Assembly: GCA_902702965.1 (NCBI GenBank)
Contig: CACRXP010000307.1
Span: 548,604-612,603 of the forward strand
DNA length: 64,000 nt
Reading direction: 5' to 3'
From: Spirometra erinaceieuropaei
Taxonomy: Eukaryota; Platyhelminthes; Cestoda; Diphyllobothriidea; Diphyllobothriidae
Of the stretch, positions 48,301 through 59,310 are shown piece by piece. Positions within the stretch are counted from its first letter, which is position 1. Every line of letters begins with the position of its first letter. Below the pieces are notes generated by a model. It saw only the letters and a list, made by a program, of their open reading frames with translations, had not been told where the DNA came from and made no database searches. The position numbers and the translations under genes were made by a program.

Positions 48301-49650
48301 TTTACCATGCGAGCCTTCCTTGGTTGGCTTACCCAATCGTCCATGGTTGGCTCTCCGCAATTGAGAGATCCCTCTATGACCGGCCAGTAACGGCCAGAGG
48401 CTCTGCACGTAGGCATGGAGTGTAAGTGGACGAAGTACACAGTCATACCTTCCAGCCTTCCGTTCGCTCTCATTGCTTGGCTTCCCCAATCGTCCATGGT
48501 TGGCTCTCCACAATCGAGAGATCATACTATGACTGGCCAGTAATGGCCATAGGCTCTGCACGTAGGCATGGAGAGTAAGTGGGCGAAATACAGAGTCCTA
48601 TCTTCCAGTTTTCCATCTGCGTCTTCGTTGTTTAGCTTCTCCAATGGTCATTGGCTGCCTCTCTTCAACCTACTCTTCCGTCTTCGACCGGCCAGTAACG
48701 GAAATACGCACCGTAGGTAGTCAGGGAGAGTAAGTGGACGAACTACAGACTCATACTTTCCAGTCTTCTGTCCGCGCCTTCATTGGTTGGCTTCCCCAAT
48801 CGTCAATGGTCTGCACTCCATAATCAACAGCTCCTTCTATGACCGGCTAGTAACGGCAAGAGGCTCCGCACGTACGTATGGAGAGTAAGTGGACGAAGTA
48901 CACAGTCATACCTTCCAGTCTTCCATTCGCGCCTTCCTTGGTTGGCTTCCCCAATCGTCAATGGTTGGCTCTCCTCAATCGACAGCCCCCCCTATGACCG
49001 GCCAGCATCGGCCAGAGGCACTGCAGCTAGGCATGCCCAGTAAGTGTACGAAGTACAGCGTCATACCTTCCAGTCTTCCGTCCGCGCCCTCATTGGTTGG
49101 CTTCCCCAATTGCCGACGGTTGCCTCTCCTCAATCAACATCTCCCTCTATCACCGGCCAGTAACGGCCAGAGGCTCTGCACGTAGGCATGGAGAGTAAGT
49201 GGGCGAAATACAGAGTCATACCTTCCAGTTTTCTATCTGCGTCTTCGTTGTTTAGCTTCTCCAATCATCAATGGCTGCCACTCTTCAACCTACTGTTCCG
49301 TCTTCGACCGGCCAGTAACGGAAATAGGCACTGTAGGTAGCCAGGGAGAGTAAGTGTAGGAAGTACAGAGTCATACCTTCAAGTCTTCTGTCCGCGCCTT
49401 CATTGGTTGGCTTCCCCCAATCGTCCACGGTCGGCTCTCCACAATCGACAGCCCCCGCTATGACCGGCTAGTGATGACCAGAGGCTCTGTACGTAGGCAT
49501 GGAAAGTAAGTTGACGAGGTACAGAGTCATACCTTCCTCTCCTCCGTTAGCGTCTTCGTTGGTTAGCATCTCCAATTGTCGACGGTCGGCTCTCATCAAT
49601 CGCCATGACCCTCTTTAACCGGCCGGTAACATCAACAATCACTGTCGGTA
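45330..49650. repeat. ~155-bp satellite array with higher-order structure
   Basis: About 28 tandem monomers of roughly 155 bp. Each has 'gaccggccagtaacgg', 'gagagtaagtgg' and 'gagtcataccttcca' in the same order. Two main monomer subtypes alternate (one with 'cattggttggcttcc', one with 'ttcgttgtttagcttctcc'). Segments 45712-46205 and 46178-46671 are almost identical with a 466-bp offset, which is three monomers, so a recent higher-order duplication occurred. Reading frames recur because the monomers recur. Confidence 0.92.
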
Positions 49651-49880
49651 GGCTAGGAGTGCAAATGGAGGACTTAACGATGCTTACCTTCACGTCTTCC
49701 GTCCGCGCCTTCGTTCGTTATCTAGCCCAATCGCCGTTAGGTTGGGTCTTCTCGCACACCGCCTCCACCATCGTCAGCAGGTAATAGTCACAATGACTGC
49801 CGCTAGGCATAGAGAGCAAATGCAGTACGTAAATATGCTTACCTTTACGATATCCGTCTGCAAATTCGTCGGATGGTGGG
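49651..49880. repeat. Diverged satellite monomers
   Basis: The 155-bp pattern continues with lower similarity ('cttaccttcacgtcttccgtc', 'gccgctaggcat') up to the Merlin relic. Confidence 0.7.
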
Positions 49881-49904
49881 GGTTATGTAGAGGTTGACAC
49901 CCGC

Positions 49905-50815
49905 TGTATTGTACACTTCCACAGTTCTCCATCTAGATCCCCACCGACTGCTGGTGGCGTAGATGCCGTCCTCCGCGGGTTATACCGACAGCCGCGGATG
50001 AAATACAAGCTCTCCTGCAGTCCGCAGGCCTCGTTCAGTATCTGCAGCGGTCGACGTTGCTGGTCACCACCATAGCATGCCGATGTCAGCGTACTGTGCA
50101 GATGCAACTGCTGCCGCACATACGGACGATTATGCATTCCGTTGTGGACACTGTCGACGGAGGCGATGCACGTTGACGCAGTCACTGTTCGTTGGCAGCA
50201 AGCTCAGTCTACAACCACTGCTACGTATACGTAACACGTTTGTCGACAATGTGCGCGGCAAGCGCTGTGCAGCAAGTGTACGTCTCAGTCCAAATACTGC
50301 CTTGGAATGCAAGTACCGACAGACAAGACGCTCACCAGTCACCGCAAGTACAACAGCGAACGATCGCGGTGCCCGTTGTGGGTCGTCGGTATATACGCAG
50401 CGAAAAGCCCTATTTGAGTCGATTAAAAACTTCCGCTGGGAGGTCCTCGGACCCGTCGTAACGAAGTGGTTGGTTGCCCGTATTATTATTGTAACCGATG
50501 AGCGTAAGCATTACACCCACATACCGTCCTAAGGTTATGCATAATACACCGTCAACCATAGCAGGACTGTCGAGAATCCCCCAATCGGTCAGCATACGAA
50601 CGCCACAGCGGCCTATTGGAGAAGATTAAAGAGGAACCTGTATGAGTCTGGCCTTGTCTGCGGCACAACAGTGTTGGGTCCACCGAGATGAGGTTCAGTA
50701 CCGCCTCCGGTTCGACCTAAGCGGCGGCAATATGGCAGTCTCCCGGTAACATTTCCTACGACATTGGGCAGCGGCGCATCCAATTGAATGCGGTCGTTAC
50801 ATGCGACCACACGGA
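49905..50815 (+). pseudogene. Merlin-type transposase relic, plus strand
   Basis: Homologous to the reverse complement of 51525-52458. It keeps 'ctgcagcggt', the zinc-ribbon coding region, KALFES and VTDERKHYT (second catalytic aspartate), then YTVNHSR and HTNATAAYWRRLKRNL. The catalytic glutamate (IE in the intact copy) is replaced by TA. About 90 bp before the first aspartate appears deleted, and several frameshifts and stops are present. It is flanked on both sides by satellite monomers. Confidence 0.75.
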
Positions 50816-51525
50816 CTGTAGATAGCAAGCAGACTACATGGAGGAGGTAGGGAGACTTACCTTCACGACTTCCTTATGCGCCTTCATTGGTTAAATTATC
50901 TATTTGCCGTTGGTTGCATCTCCTTCATCGCCAGCAGATAACGGCCACATTCACTGCAGTTAGTCATGTATACCTAATGGACGACGCACATAAGCTAGCC
51001 TTCACGTCTTCGGTCTGTGCTTCCGTAGGCCAGCTTAACTAATCGCCGTTTGCTGGCTTTCCTCAATCGTCAGCACTTCCACCACCATCCATTAAACGGC
51101 CTTATTCTCCGTATGCAGGCATTGAGACTTAATGGAGGAGTTACGCAGACTTACCTTAACGTCTGCCGTCTGCGGCTCCGTTGGTTAGCTTACCTAATCG
51201 TCGTCGGTTGGTTCTCCTTCATCACCAGCTCTCTCATCGCCATCCAGTAAACGGCCACATTCGCCGTATGCAAGCATTGTGACTTAGTGGAGGCAGTATG
51301 CCGACTTACCTTCATGTCTTCCGTCGGTGGCTTCGTTGATTAGCTTTCCCAATCGCCGTTTGCAGGCTCTCCTCAATCGCCATCTTTCCCATCGTCAGTA
51401 TCTAACCGTTGCATTAATTGGAGGTAGCCATGGAGAGTAAATGGAGGAAGTACAGAGACTTACATTCACGTCTTATCTATGCGCCTCAGTTAGATATCTT
51501 ACCCAGTCACCGTTCGTTGGCTCTC
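50816..51525. repeat. Diverged satellite monomers between the two Merlin copies
   Basis: Four to five monomers of about 150-160 bp carrying 'gacttaccttcacgtctt' and 'aatcgccgtt'. They are more diverged from one another than those of the main array. Confidence 0.75.
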
Positions 51526-52458
51526 TTCTATTGGATACGCTGCTGCCCAATGTCGTAGGAAAGTTTCCCAGGAGGCTGCCATGTTGTCAGTCCTTAGGTC
51601 AAACCATAAGCGGTACTGAACCTCATCTAGGTGGGCCCACACTGCTCTGCCACAGACAGGTCCAGACTCTTGCAGCTTCCTCTTTAACCTGCTCCAGTAG
51701 GCTTCAATGGCGTTCGTATGCCGTCCCGTTGTGGGATTCACGAAGCCCCTACGGTGGTTGACAGTGTAGTGCGTATAACCTTCCGACGGTAGGCGGGTGT
51801 AACCCTTCCACTCATCCGTTACGATAACACTACCAGTAGCCACCCACTTCCTTATGACGGGCCTTAGAGCCTCCCAGCTGCGGTTGTTAATCTGCTCAAA
51901 CAAGGCTTTCCGCCTGCGTGTGTCGTACATACCAACGACCCACAACTGCCGTCGCGGCCGTCCCCTGTTATACTTGCGGCGACTTATGAGCGTCTCGTCT
52001 ATCTGTACTTCCACGCCGGGTCCCCCAATTTGGGTTACGGCGGATAGAAGTGCGTGTGAACAAGCCCCCCGGCAAATGCCATACCATTCCATGGCCGTAT
52101 TTCTACTGACACCTACACTTGCCGCACACCGCTTGGCACGCACACCTTCGACAAACTTGTAGCATATGCGCATTAGTGTCTGCAGGCTGAGCTTACTACC
52201 AAGGAACATTGACCCCGTCCGCAGGCACCTCTTCCGTCTGCAGTGTCCACATCGGAATGCATAACCGTCCGTATGCTGCCGCAACACTTGCATCCGCATA
52301 GTGCGTCGACATCGGCAGGCTAGGATTGTGGCCAGCAACCTCCACCGCTGCAGGTACTGAACGACACCTGCTGACTGAAGGACAGCTTGTATTTCGTCCT
52401 CGGCCGTCGGTGTAATCAGCTGAGGACCGCGCCTACGTCCGCCTGCATTCGGTGACGA
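51499..52458 (-). CDS. Merlin-family DNA transposase (IS1595/ISXO2-like DDE)
   Basis: The frame is open from 52503 to the stop at 51499. Numbering from the TTG codon at 52338 (279 residues): zinc ribbon with C8/C10 and C30/C33, helix-turn-helix at about 66-90, then the DDE triad D114 (VQIDETLI), D175 (VIVTDEWKGY) and E212 (HTNAIEAYWSRLKRKL), with a VNHRRGFV block before E212. This is the core of the Merlin/IS1016-IS1595 superfamily, which cuts and pastes its own element. No ATG precedes the zinc ribbon. An AG at 52458-52459, shared with the relic copy at 'atctag', suggests a spliced first exon. The last ~10 codons run into satellite DNA, so the native C-terminus and terminal inverted repeat on that side are lost. 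All catalytic residues are present. Confidence 0.82.
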   Translation of the reverse strand, partial: SSPNAGGRRRGPQLITPTAEDEIQAVLQSAGVVQYLQRWRLLATILACRCRRTMRMQVLRQHTDGYAFRCGHCRRKRCLRTGSMFLGSKLSLQTLMRICYKFVEGVRAKRCAASVGVSRNTAMEWYGICRGACSHALLSAVTQIGGPGVEVQIDETLISRRKYNRGRPRRQLWVVGMYDTRRRKALFEQINNRSWEALRPVIRKWVATGSVIVTDEWKGYTRLPSEGYTHYTVNHRRGFVNPTTGRHTNAIEAYWSRLKRKLQESGPVCGRAVWAHLDEVQYRLWFDLRTDNMAASWETFLRHWAAAYPIEESQRTVTG

Positions 52459-53029
52459 CCTAGATATAAAACAGAACGAGTTTACGATACTGCTGATGTC
52501 AACTTATGCATATCTCCTACCCCTCTTTTCCCTTATGTGTGCCTACATATACCATAGTAAACCTACGATTGAGGTTCAGTTAAATTACCGGTTGCTTATA
52601 GATATTAGACCATCATGCGGTCCGCGCTAACTACTCGGACATACCGTAACTGTCTCCACATTTTTCTCACACAACTTAAACCTATCCGGCCGTACGGTCT
52701 GCGGTTAAATTTAACCATAGAAGGGTTGCGTAGTTCTACTAACAGCTCCCACCATGCATACTTATAAATCTCATAAAACATCGACCAAACATACAGCGGT
52801 CGCCAACTTCCGGAGTTAGCTAGCTTCCTGTAGGCTGGTGCGGTGGCGTTGCAGTACGTCCAGATATCCTAACCATCTTTCGCGTTATGCGTATTAACGG
52901 TAAGGGGTTGAGACGTGATGCAATTGTCATAAGCACTTTATTCAAATACTCTTACCCAACCGCAGTACATCGCTGTCCGCCCGCGTCCCCTGTGTGCATC
53001 ATCTGGTTCCCGTCCATCTAACGCACACC

Positions 53030-53150
53030 AATTTCAAGTGCGGCGCCAATGATCCGATTGGTTAGCCGCTAGGCGGTTCAGGTTTACTCGTCCCGGCGGC
53101 CAATCACATCACGTCCCCGGCCAGCCCTCCTTCGATTGGTCATTGCCTAC
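53030..53150. promoter_or_regulatory. CCAAT-rich GC-rich stretch, possible promoter
   Basis: Three CCAAT boxes occur within about 90 bp ('gattggttag', 'ggccaatcac', 'gattggtcat'), with a CRE-like 'tcacgtcc', in locally GC-rich sequence. It lies 0.6 kb upstream of the Merlin transposase on its transcription side. The assignment is an inference from motif density only. Confidence 0.3.
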
Positions 53151-55420
53151 GGTTTTCCCACTTTGCGCGCCAGCCTCTCCTATTTTTGACTTCATTAAAA
53201 CAAAAAATTATTTTTCCGCGATTTACAACATTTTCCTACCTCCAACTGCCAATTTAGTGCGCTTTGCCGTTTGCCCCGCCCGTTCTTCCCCTCAAAACCG
53301 CCATCCCGTTGTACCCGACCCACCTAGAGAGGATTTCTCACTGCGGCGGCCTGTTTGGCTTCCGCCGATTAATTAAGCTGGGTTGCCATACCAATCAGCC
53401 TACAGCATAATTCTATCATGATTCAGTTACCTCAGGATGTTAGCAATCGAGCGAACATCCATCTTGGCTGCATGCAAAACTATACTCTGTGAAAATGACT
53501 ACTTATTTAGCATACATTTTTTCCCACTGATTTACGATGCCTCTAAGTTTCCAATTATATCTCATGGAAAACATATATAAACATATCCATCCCTTTGTTC
53601 TTTCAGTAGAAAATTACGTCTTCTTCCAAATTTATATACGAAGGAGGTATATAATTCGGTTTTAAAACAAATGTTTTATTGTGAGACTTTCAAATACCGT
53701 GTAATGGCCGTTCATGATTTGACATTCGCATATTTAAGGAAAGTGAGAGTTGGTAGGATATGCAAGTCTGAAACAAGTGGATGTTTTGTGGAAACCTATT
53801 GCGAGCCTTATCCTTTAACTCAGGTTTGGTTAACTGGGTACGTTTACAGGTAAAATAAATCCGTACAAGGACCCAACAAAGCAGAACGATCGGAACCTGA
53901 CAACGGAGCTCTCTGTTAATACAAAACGTTTCTATTGGTTAGTTAAATGCGATGAAGAGGAGGGTTAGCACGAGTGTTAAGGGAGACAAGACCATTGCGC
54001 ATCGAAGTACTCAGCTTTGTGGCCTCTCTAGGAATCCTATCTAGACTATAATTGGGTAAACAATCCTCGGGCGGAGAATGTGCAACGCCAGTTTACATGC
54101 TCCGAGTAAATTTAGTCCAGCAAGACATTCTTTCTCTATCTGGACGCCGGTTAACTAAATATCATGTGTCTGGCATGACTGAGTCATTCAAAATACCAGT
54201 TGGCACTTGAAGGATGGAAACTCAATTGACGAAAGTGGTTTTTTGGGAAAGTGGAATTTTGCAGTGCGTACCACGAATAGCATGTATTGCTATGTGATCA
54301 AGCGAATGCATCCGATGAAGTAACCTTCAGCGATAAGGACGACGGAAACTGGAAGGTTTCCTGCTGACATGAAACCACTTTTATTACTAGGCATGTACAG
54401 ACTTCAGCCTGAGTGCAGTCATTCGGCTACCAAGAGCGGATGCAGACCAACCCCCAATGGCAACTATAAATTGCCAATCACTTTTGTCCGAATACTGACC
54501 TGCCTTTCGAGTGAGTGCTCTAGCATACTTTTTGTGTTGAGAATAAAGTACTATTTAGTTAGACGATTTTGCTGTGTGCAAAATAAGTGAAGGGGCCGCA
54601 TTTCTGTTCATGGCATTCCGAATATGCGCCAGTATGCGCGATCGCATGCTGCGTAGTAAGTCATGGATTTATAGCGACGCACACTGTGACTAGTTATTTT
54701 GGATTTTCACAGTAGTAATTATGCTGGGTCAGGTATGAAGCAAGATTAAGTAGAAAAACACAGAACGCGCTTCTGACTTGCTTGATCATTGGAAACTAAG
54801 TCACATTAACAACTATGCATTCTTAACAAGCAGAGATTACCATCCACGTGAAATTGCTCGCATTTATGTCGTAAATCACAATTCACGCTTTGGATTAAGG
54901 TCATCTGAAAGAATTACCGCAAAAACGATAAATTAGAAAGTCGTTAATCAGGCATATACTCTGCTTACCTTCATGTGAAGTCTGTGCCCTGAAGGTGCTA
55001 TTGTTAATCCAAACACCCGAGAGTCTGTTAAAATGAATTTTCTTCTGATTACTCAATTTTTTGAAGAGATTTCGGAGTAAAATTTACTGTTCTGATAAAT
55101 ATGATCTAAGATTGAGCTGTAAATTTGTTTTTCGGACGTCGAGGTCGCTCCGCCGGTGTGTGCTGTAATTTGATTGAACTATTCAGCCAAAAAAACTTTC
55201 GTCGAACGTCTCCTTGATGCCCAGAGTAACAGTTAAAATTTACTAGTGAAATATGTTCAAGCTCAGCAGTAGTTCAGAAGCCCATCCTGAGCTGCACATC
55301 TTAGATTCCGTATTCTCTTTAGTTAGATTTTAGCGAATGTGTCTTTTTTTAATCGCCTTTTCCATGCTTTCATAAAAAACTAAACAATAATCACCCCTGA
55401 CATCTAAAATTTCTGGACAT
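53151..55420. other. No recognisable gene
   Basis: AT-rich; short ORFs without motifs (for example 53671-53853 and 54369-54590). No repeat recognised by eye. Confidence 0.5.
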
Positions 55421-55424
55421 CAAG

Positions 55425-55670
55425 AACGCTCTCTGGCTATGTCTACTGCTTATTGGCTGTTTTCAACTTTTACTGCCTTACTGTACATTGTGCAGACATG
55501 ATGATCCATAGGAAGGTTCCTGCGTCCGTGATTATTACATTGGAATCATCACGCGACATATGCAATACAAGGGTCAATATCAGCCACTCCAGAGCCCTTT
55601 TTACGGAACTTTCTTTGTCAATAAACAACCGCCTCAATTTCGATAATCTACAGGTCAGCGCTGACGAAAG
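55425..55670. repeat. Duplicated segment D, copy 1
   Basis: Aligns with 56090-56312 in the same orientation: 'gcttattggctgttt' versus 'cttcattggttgttt', 'gccttactgtacatt' versus 'gccttacagtacatt', 'ctttgtcaataaacaaccgc' versus 'ctttgtcaatcgacaaccgc'. Confidence 0.6.
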
Positions 55671-56089
55671 GCCATCCTCTCAGGATTGAGCTGAGACGTC
55701 ACTTCTTCGAGTACTGTGCACTACAGCTACGCTAACTAAATTTCACCGCCTCTCGCGTGTTGGACCATCTGACTCATTAAGCGTGTTATCAGACATCATG
55801 CACTCTGGACTCTATCACGCAGCGAGACATGCATTCATGCTGGCGAAGACATGCACCCCCACGTAATCGACACACCGTTACTGACGCTCTCTCGAACGGC
55901 CGCGTTGCTATGACACAAGCAAACGGCGAACTCACGGCAACTTGCCCTGTGTACACAATCAACCTCCTCTCTCATATAACTGACTTCTAACATCGGGCGT
56001 AATGAAATTATTGTGTGTAGTCATGATTGATTTTACACCCTTATCTGTCATAGATCCGTTGGTGTTTCGAGAGAATTTACTTCCCATCA

Positions 56090-56312
56090 TCAAGAACACT
56101 CCTCGGCTCTGGCGACTCTTCATTGGTTGTTTGCAACATTTACCGCCTTACAGTACATTATACAGATATGGTTATCAATAAGTCAATACCCGCGTCCGTG
56201 GAAATTGAGATATTTGATGTTTCCATTAGTATCACCACAAAACATAGGCAATAAAAGAGCCTATAATAGACGCACTTCCTTTGTCAATCGACAACCGCTT
56301 CAACTGCGTTAG
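56090..56312. repeat. Duplicated segment D, copy 2
   Basis: Direct repeat of 55425-55670 at an offset of about 665 bp with moderate divergence. Neither copy preserves a common ORF. Confidence 0.6.
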
Positions 56313-57021
56313 CCAGATACCCCTATTAATTTTCTATACTGGGAAAGGGCTTAATTGATTTCCAGGCTTTTTTCCTATATCCGGATATTTTTAAACAAAA
56401 CGTCTATTTGAACAGTCGCTTGGGGCTTCGTAAATTCTTGCCGTATAATTAAGGCGTTAGGAAGAAAAGGGGTGTGTGGCTCATAATTTTTGGCAAAACG
56501 ACAAAAGCAGATAGACAAACACAACGCACTGTAAATATATACTCTGTCGTATTAGAACATTGAACATCCTTTATCAAGTGCAAACATTAAGGCACGGCGT
56601 GCTGCAAGAATAGTACGATTGTGGATATTTTGTACTTGCTCTACCTAAAACATGCAGGATATTTTAAGTGAGAAAGTTTATACTAATTAAGTAGTCATTT
56701 ATGCTGAGAGTAGTTGCTGCAATTGACGAGAAATATGTTCACCAAGACTATACCCGGTGGGTCCGCATTATATTGTAATTTTTCCGCTCGATAATAAGTA
56801 TGGCAGAGCAGCCTAAGCAATCTACTATAAACAGAAACATATTTCAGAAAATATAATTGGCAACACGCTGATCCTTTATTACTGAACAAGCTGTGAATAT
56901 CGCGCCTTTTGGAAGTGAATGTGACCACCTTCAATTCCTGTTTTCGATTTGTGGCGAAAGGTGCATACATTTTTGTGAGCACCCTCAACCACAGTCATAT
57001 GCCCGATAGTACCCAACAGGA
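56313..57021. other. No recognisable feature
   Basis: AT-rich. The 97-codon minus ORF at 56695-56988 has no known motif. Confidence 0.5.
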
Positions 57022-57240
57022 CATGAGGCCCGTGGCTCTGTGGTTAGATCATAGTTAAACTTATAATCAAGCGGTGGCGGATTCCAGCCCCAGGAGTTGT
57101 AAAACCTGAGGTCGGACGTAAGTAACTGGTGAGAGGTTAAGTCGGAAATTTGCATTCCGGTCCCTCTTGTCAGTTATGTTCTCCTGCCTATGTGACTAGT
57201 TGGTCGGTGGCTGCTGAAGCTCGGATTGCGCCCGATGTTC
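57022..57240 (+). repeat. tRNA-derived SINE
   Basis: A-box-like TGGCTCTGTGGTTAG at 57033-57047 and B-box-like GGATTCCAGCCCC near 57079-57092, in tRNA-like spacing, followed by a non-tRNA body. The head resembles but is not identical to the SINEs near 63.4 kb. Confidence 0.55.
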
Positions 57241-57770
57241 ATGTTCTGTCAGCGTCATGATGCCCTGTGAATGCTAGCGTCCTGTCTGAGAATGCCTAGT
57301 TTTCAGAAAAGGTTAAAGTCAACCAGCGGAGCGTGTCTTACGGAATGTGGTCCGCCAGGGAGGAAGCGAACATTTTGGGAAGGACGCTCAGAAAAAGAAG
57401 TTACATATTTTGCACGAGTGTTGTTTTACGGAACGATAGTAAACATAATTCAACCGTCTAGTAAAAATAAAAGTAGAAAAAATCGCTAATCAGTCAATTG
57501 AAGGTGAATGAACCAGATCTTTAGCTCTATAAACACACTTGTTCTGGAGCGGCTGAAAGTACTCAAATATGCCATTTTTACGCATTTATTTAATACACAG
57601 TTCAGCATGGTTCTATTATAAGGTTCTGTTTCCTAACTTAATGGCAAGTTATCCTTTTTAATAAAGTAAAATTGAAAAAACACCTTTGACTGACACCTTA
57701 AGGTCCTATTCGGTTATTCTTTGTTTGTACATCCAATCAGTCCTACGCACCTGCAGAAACCAAAATTGGT

Positions 57771-58190
57771 TAGATCGCAGTTGGTAGCCAGGACCCGTAT
57801 TACAGTTTGCGAAAGGGGTTTGCTTACTGGGGCTATTTTGTGGGGCTCCATAATTACATCTGACCCATCTGGCTTCCATTTTACATTTGAGGTTAGTATT
57901 AGGGTAGCGGTTAATGGTTTACGATTTTCGGGTTAGGGTTATGCCTTTAGGCTTAGGTTTTCGGGTTAAAGTTAGGGCTTGAGCATGAGACTACGGTTAG
58001 GTTATTCAGTCACGGCTATGTCTAAGGTCTACGGTTACGTTTACGATTTCGGTCGGAGTTAGGGTTGTCGTTCGGGTTGACGGTTAAAGTTGACGGTTGA
58101 GTTTAGGGTTAGGGTAAGGGGTAAGGTTAGTATTAGGGATAAGGTCGCCGTCCGCTTCCCCATTCTTGGCTACCAACTGCGATCTGGCCC
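57771..58190. repeat. Degenerate TTAGGG-like tract between short inverted repeats
   Basis: From 57885 to 58140 the sequence is dominated by variants of TTAGGG ('gggttagggttatg', 'gtttagggttagggtaagg'). It is bracketed by 'gatcgcagttggtagcca' at about 57773-57790 and its reverse complement at about 58166-58186. TTAGGG is the telomere repeat of flatworms; an internal telomere-like minisatellite is one reading, a mobile element with a GT-rich core another. Confidence 0.55.
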
Positions 58191-58607
58191 CAAAATCAAT
58201 TTCTTTTTTTGTGGGTGGCATTGGTCTGCCGTACTCCTAACACAGTTTCCCTGTATGTCTTAATAAAATACAAACTTCACATTTGTCCTAAATTAATTTT
58301 AATGAAAATAACACCCAAATCGATTGTCCGGAATGACGTTTGTTTATAAGAGGCCGTTGTATTATGCTCTCATCAATGTATATGTAAGCGTTTTTCCCTT
58401 ATACTCTCTTGTCTGCTATAACTGAGCCCGTCAGTTTTCAGAATATTTGACGCCCAGAACAGAGTTCATGTCACTCTCTCTCTTTCACAAATAGAGATTT
58501 GACTACGAGAGAGTTTTCGATCCTTCAATCGTGGCGCGTTGCGTGTTCAACTCTAATCTAAGCCATTGACCGTACTGAATGATTAAAAGGATAGTCTTAG
58601 GAACGGC

Positions 58608-58985
58608 AAGGGGGGACGACAGAGAATGCGGGTAGATTTATACAGTACTCTTTCGGGCTTATTTTGCCTTTATTCAGCCAATCATAACCCTGACCACCAG
58701 CAGCTAGGACCAGAAACACAAACATGCGCACAGACGCACCTGGCGCAGTTGATCCACCACTGGGGTCTACCAGATGGGTCATAAGCACTTCATCGAAACG
58801 AAGCTCATCAATGCCTCGCCACCTGTCCTTCGTTGTCGCTGCAGATCGGGTATTCATTCAATCAGAAATGGGCGCACACCGATCTATTGGTTTCCCGAAG
58901 CAAACAAGCTCCGTGTGGGTAGCAAAGGTCACGAACAGGCAACCAATTACCAGGCCGAAGTCGGCCGAAGTGGTCTTAGAAACAT
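58608..58985 (+). repeat. Dispersed repeat R1, a-b copy
   Basis: Full unit of about 375 bp, from 'gggggacgacagagaatgc' to 'ggccgaagtcggccgaag'. It matches the palindrome at 1-655 and the permuted copy at 29056-29424. Confidence 0.75.
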
Positions 58986-59084
58986 ATGTAGAACATAAAA
59001 TGGAGTGCCTACACTGTGAATTGGAGAATCCATGCAGCATAGTTCACAAGTTTGACGTCGATTTTGACGTTTTGCACCGTACGC

Positions 59085-59310
59085 TACATACCAAGGTGCA
59101 GCAGGCACGGTAACTGGCGCAGAAATTATTTTACAGTGACTGTAGACTTGTGAAGCACATACGGCACTCTCTCCTCCCCACTCCTTAGCTGCTTCGGTAT
59201 TAAGACAGAGTCAAAAAGAGCAGAGATTAGAGGGGCGCAGGTGGCTGGCACGGTCGGAACCGCACCTAGGCATGCCGCAATAAGGACAGGTATAGAGCAG
59301 GTCCTCATCA
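59085..59310 (+). repeat. Dispersed repeat R2
   Basis: Begins 'cgtacgctacataccaaggt'. It aligns with the reverse complement of 36900-37105 and, in part, of 32478-32592. Non-coding, class unknown. Confidence 0.6.

Noticed and set aside
45651..48561. ORFs of 67-119 codons in the satellite array as a repeat-protein gene
   Set aside because: The frames recur only because the monomers recur, the ~155-bp period and ~113-bp open part are not multiples of three, and frames shift between monomers. Kept only as a finding to test.
51499..52338. Bacterial contamination, because the transposase resembles IS1595/ISXO2
   Set aside because: It is embedded between eukaryotic satellite monomers, has a diverged relic copy in the same array, and Merlin is an established animal superfamily.
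52614..52868. Open minus-strand frame of about 85 codons upstream of the Merlin transposase as its first exon
   Set aside because: It begins directly after a stop, lacks a convincing start or splice pair, and shows no similarity to Merlin proteins.
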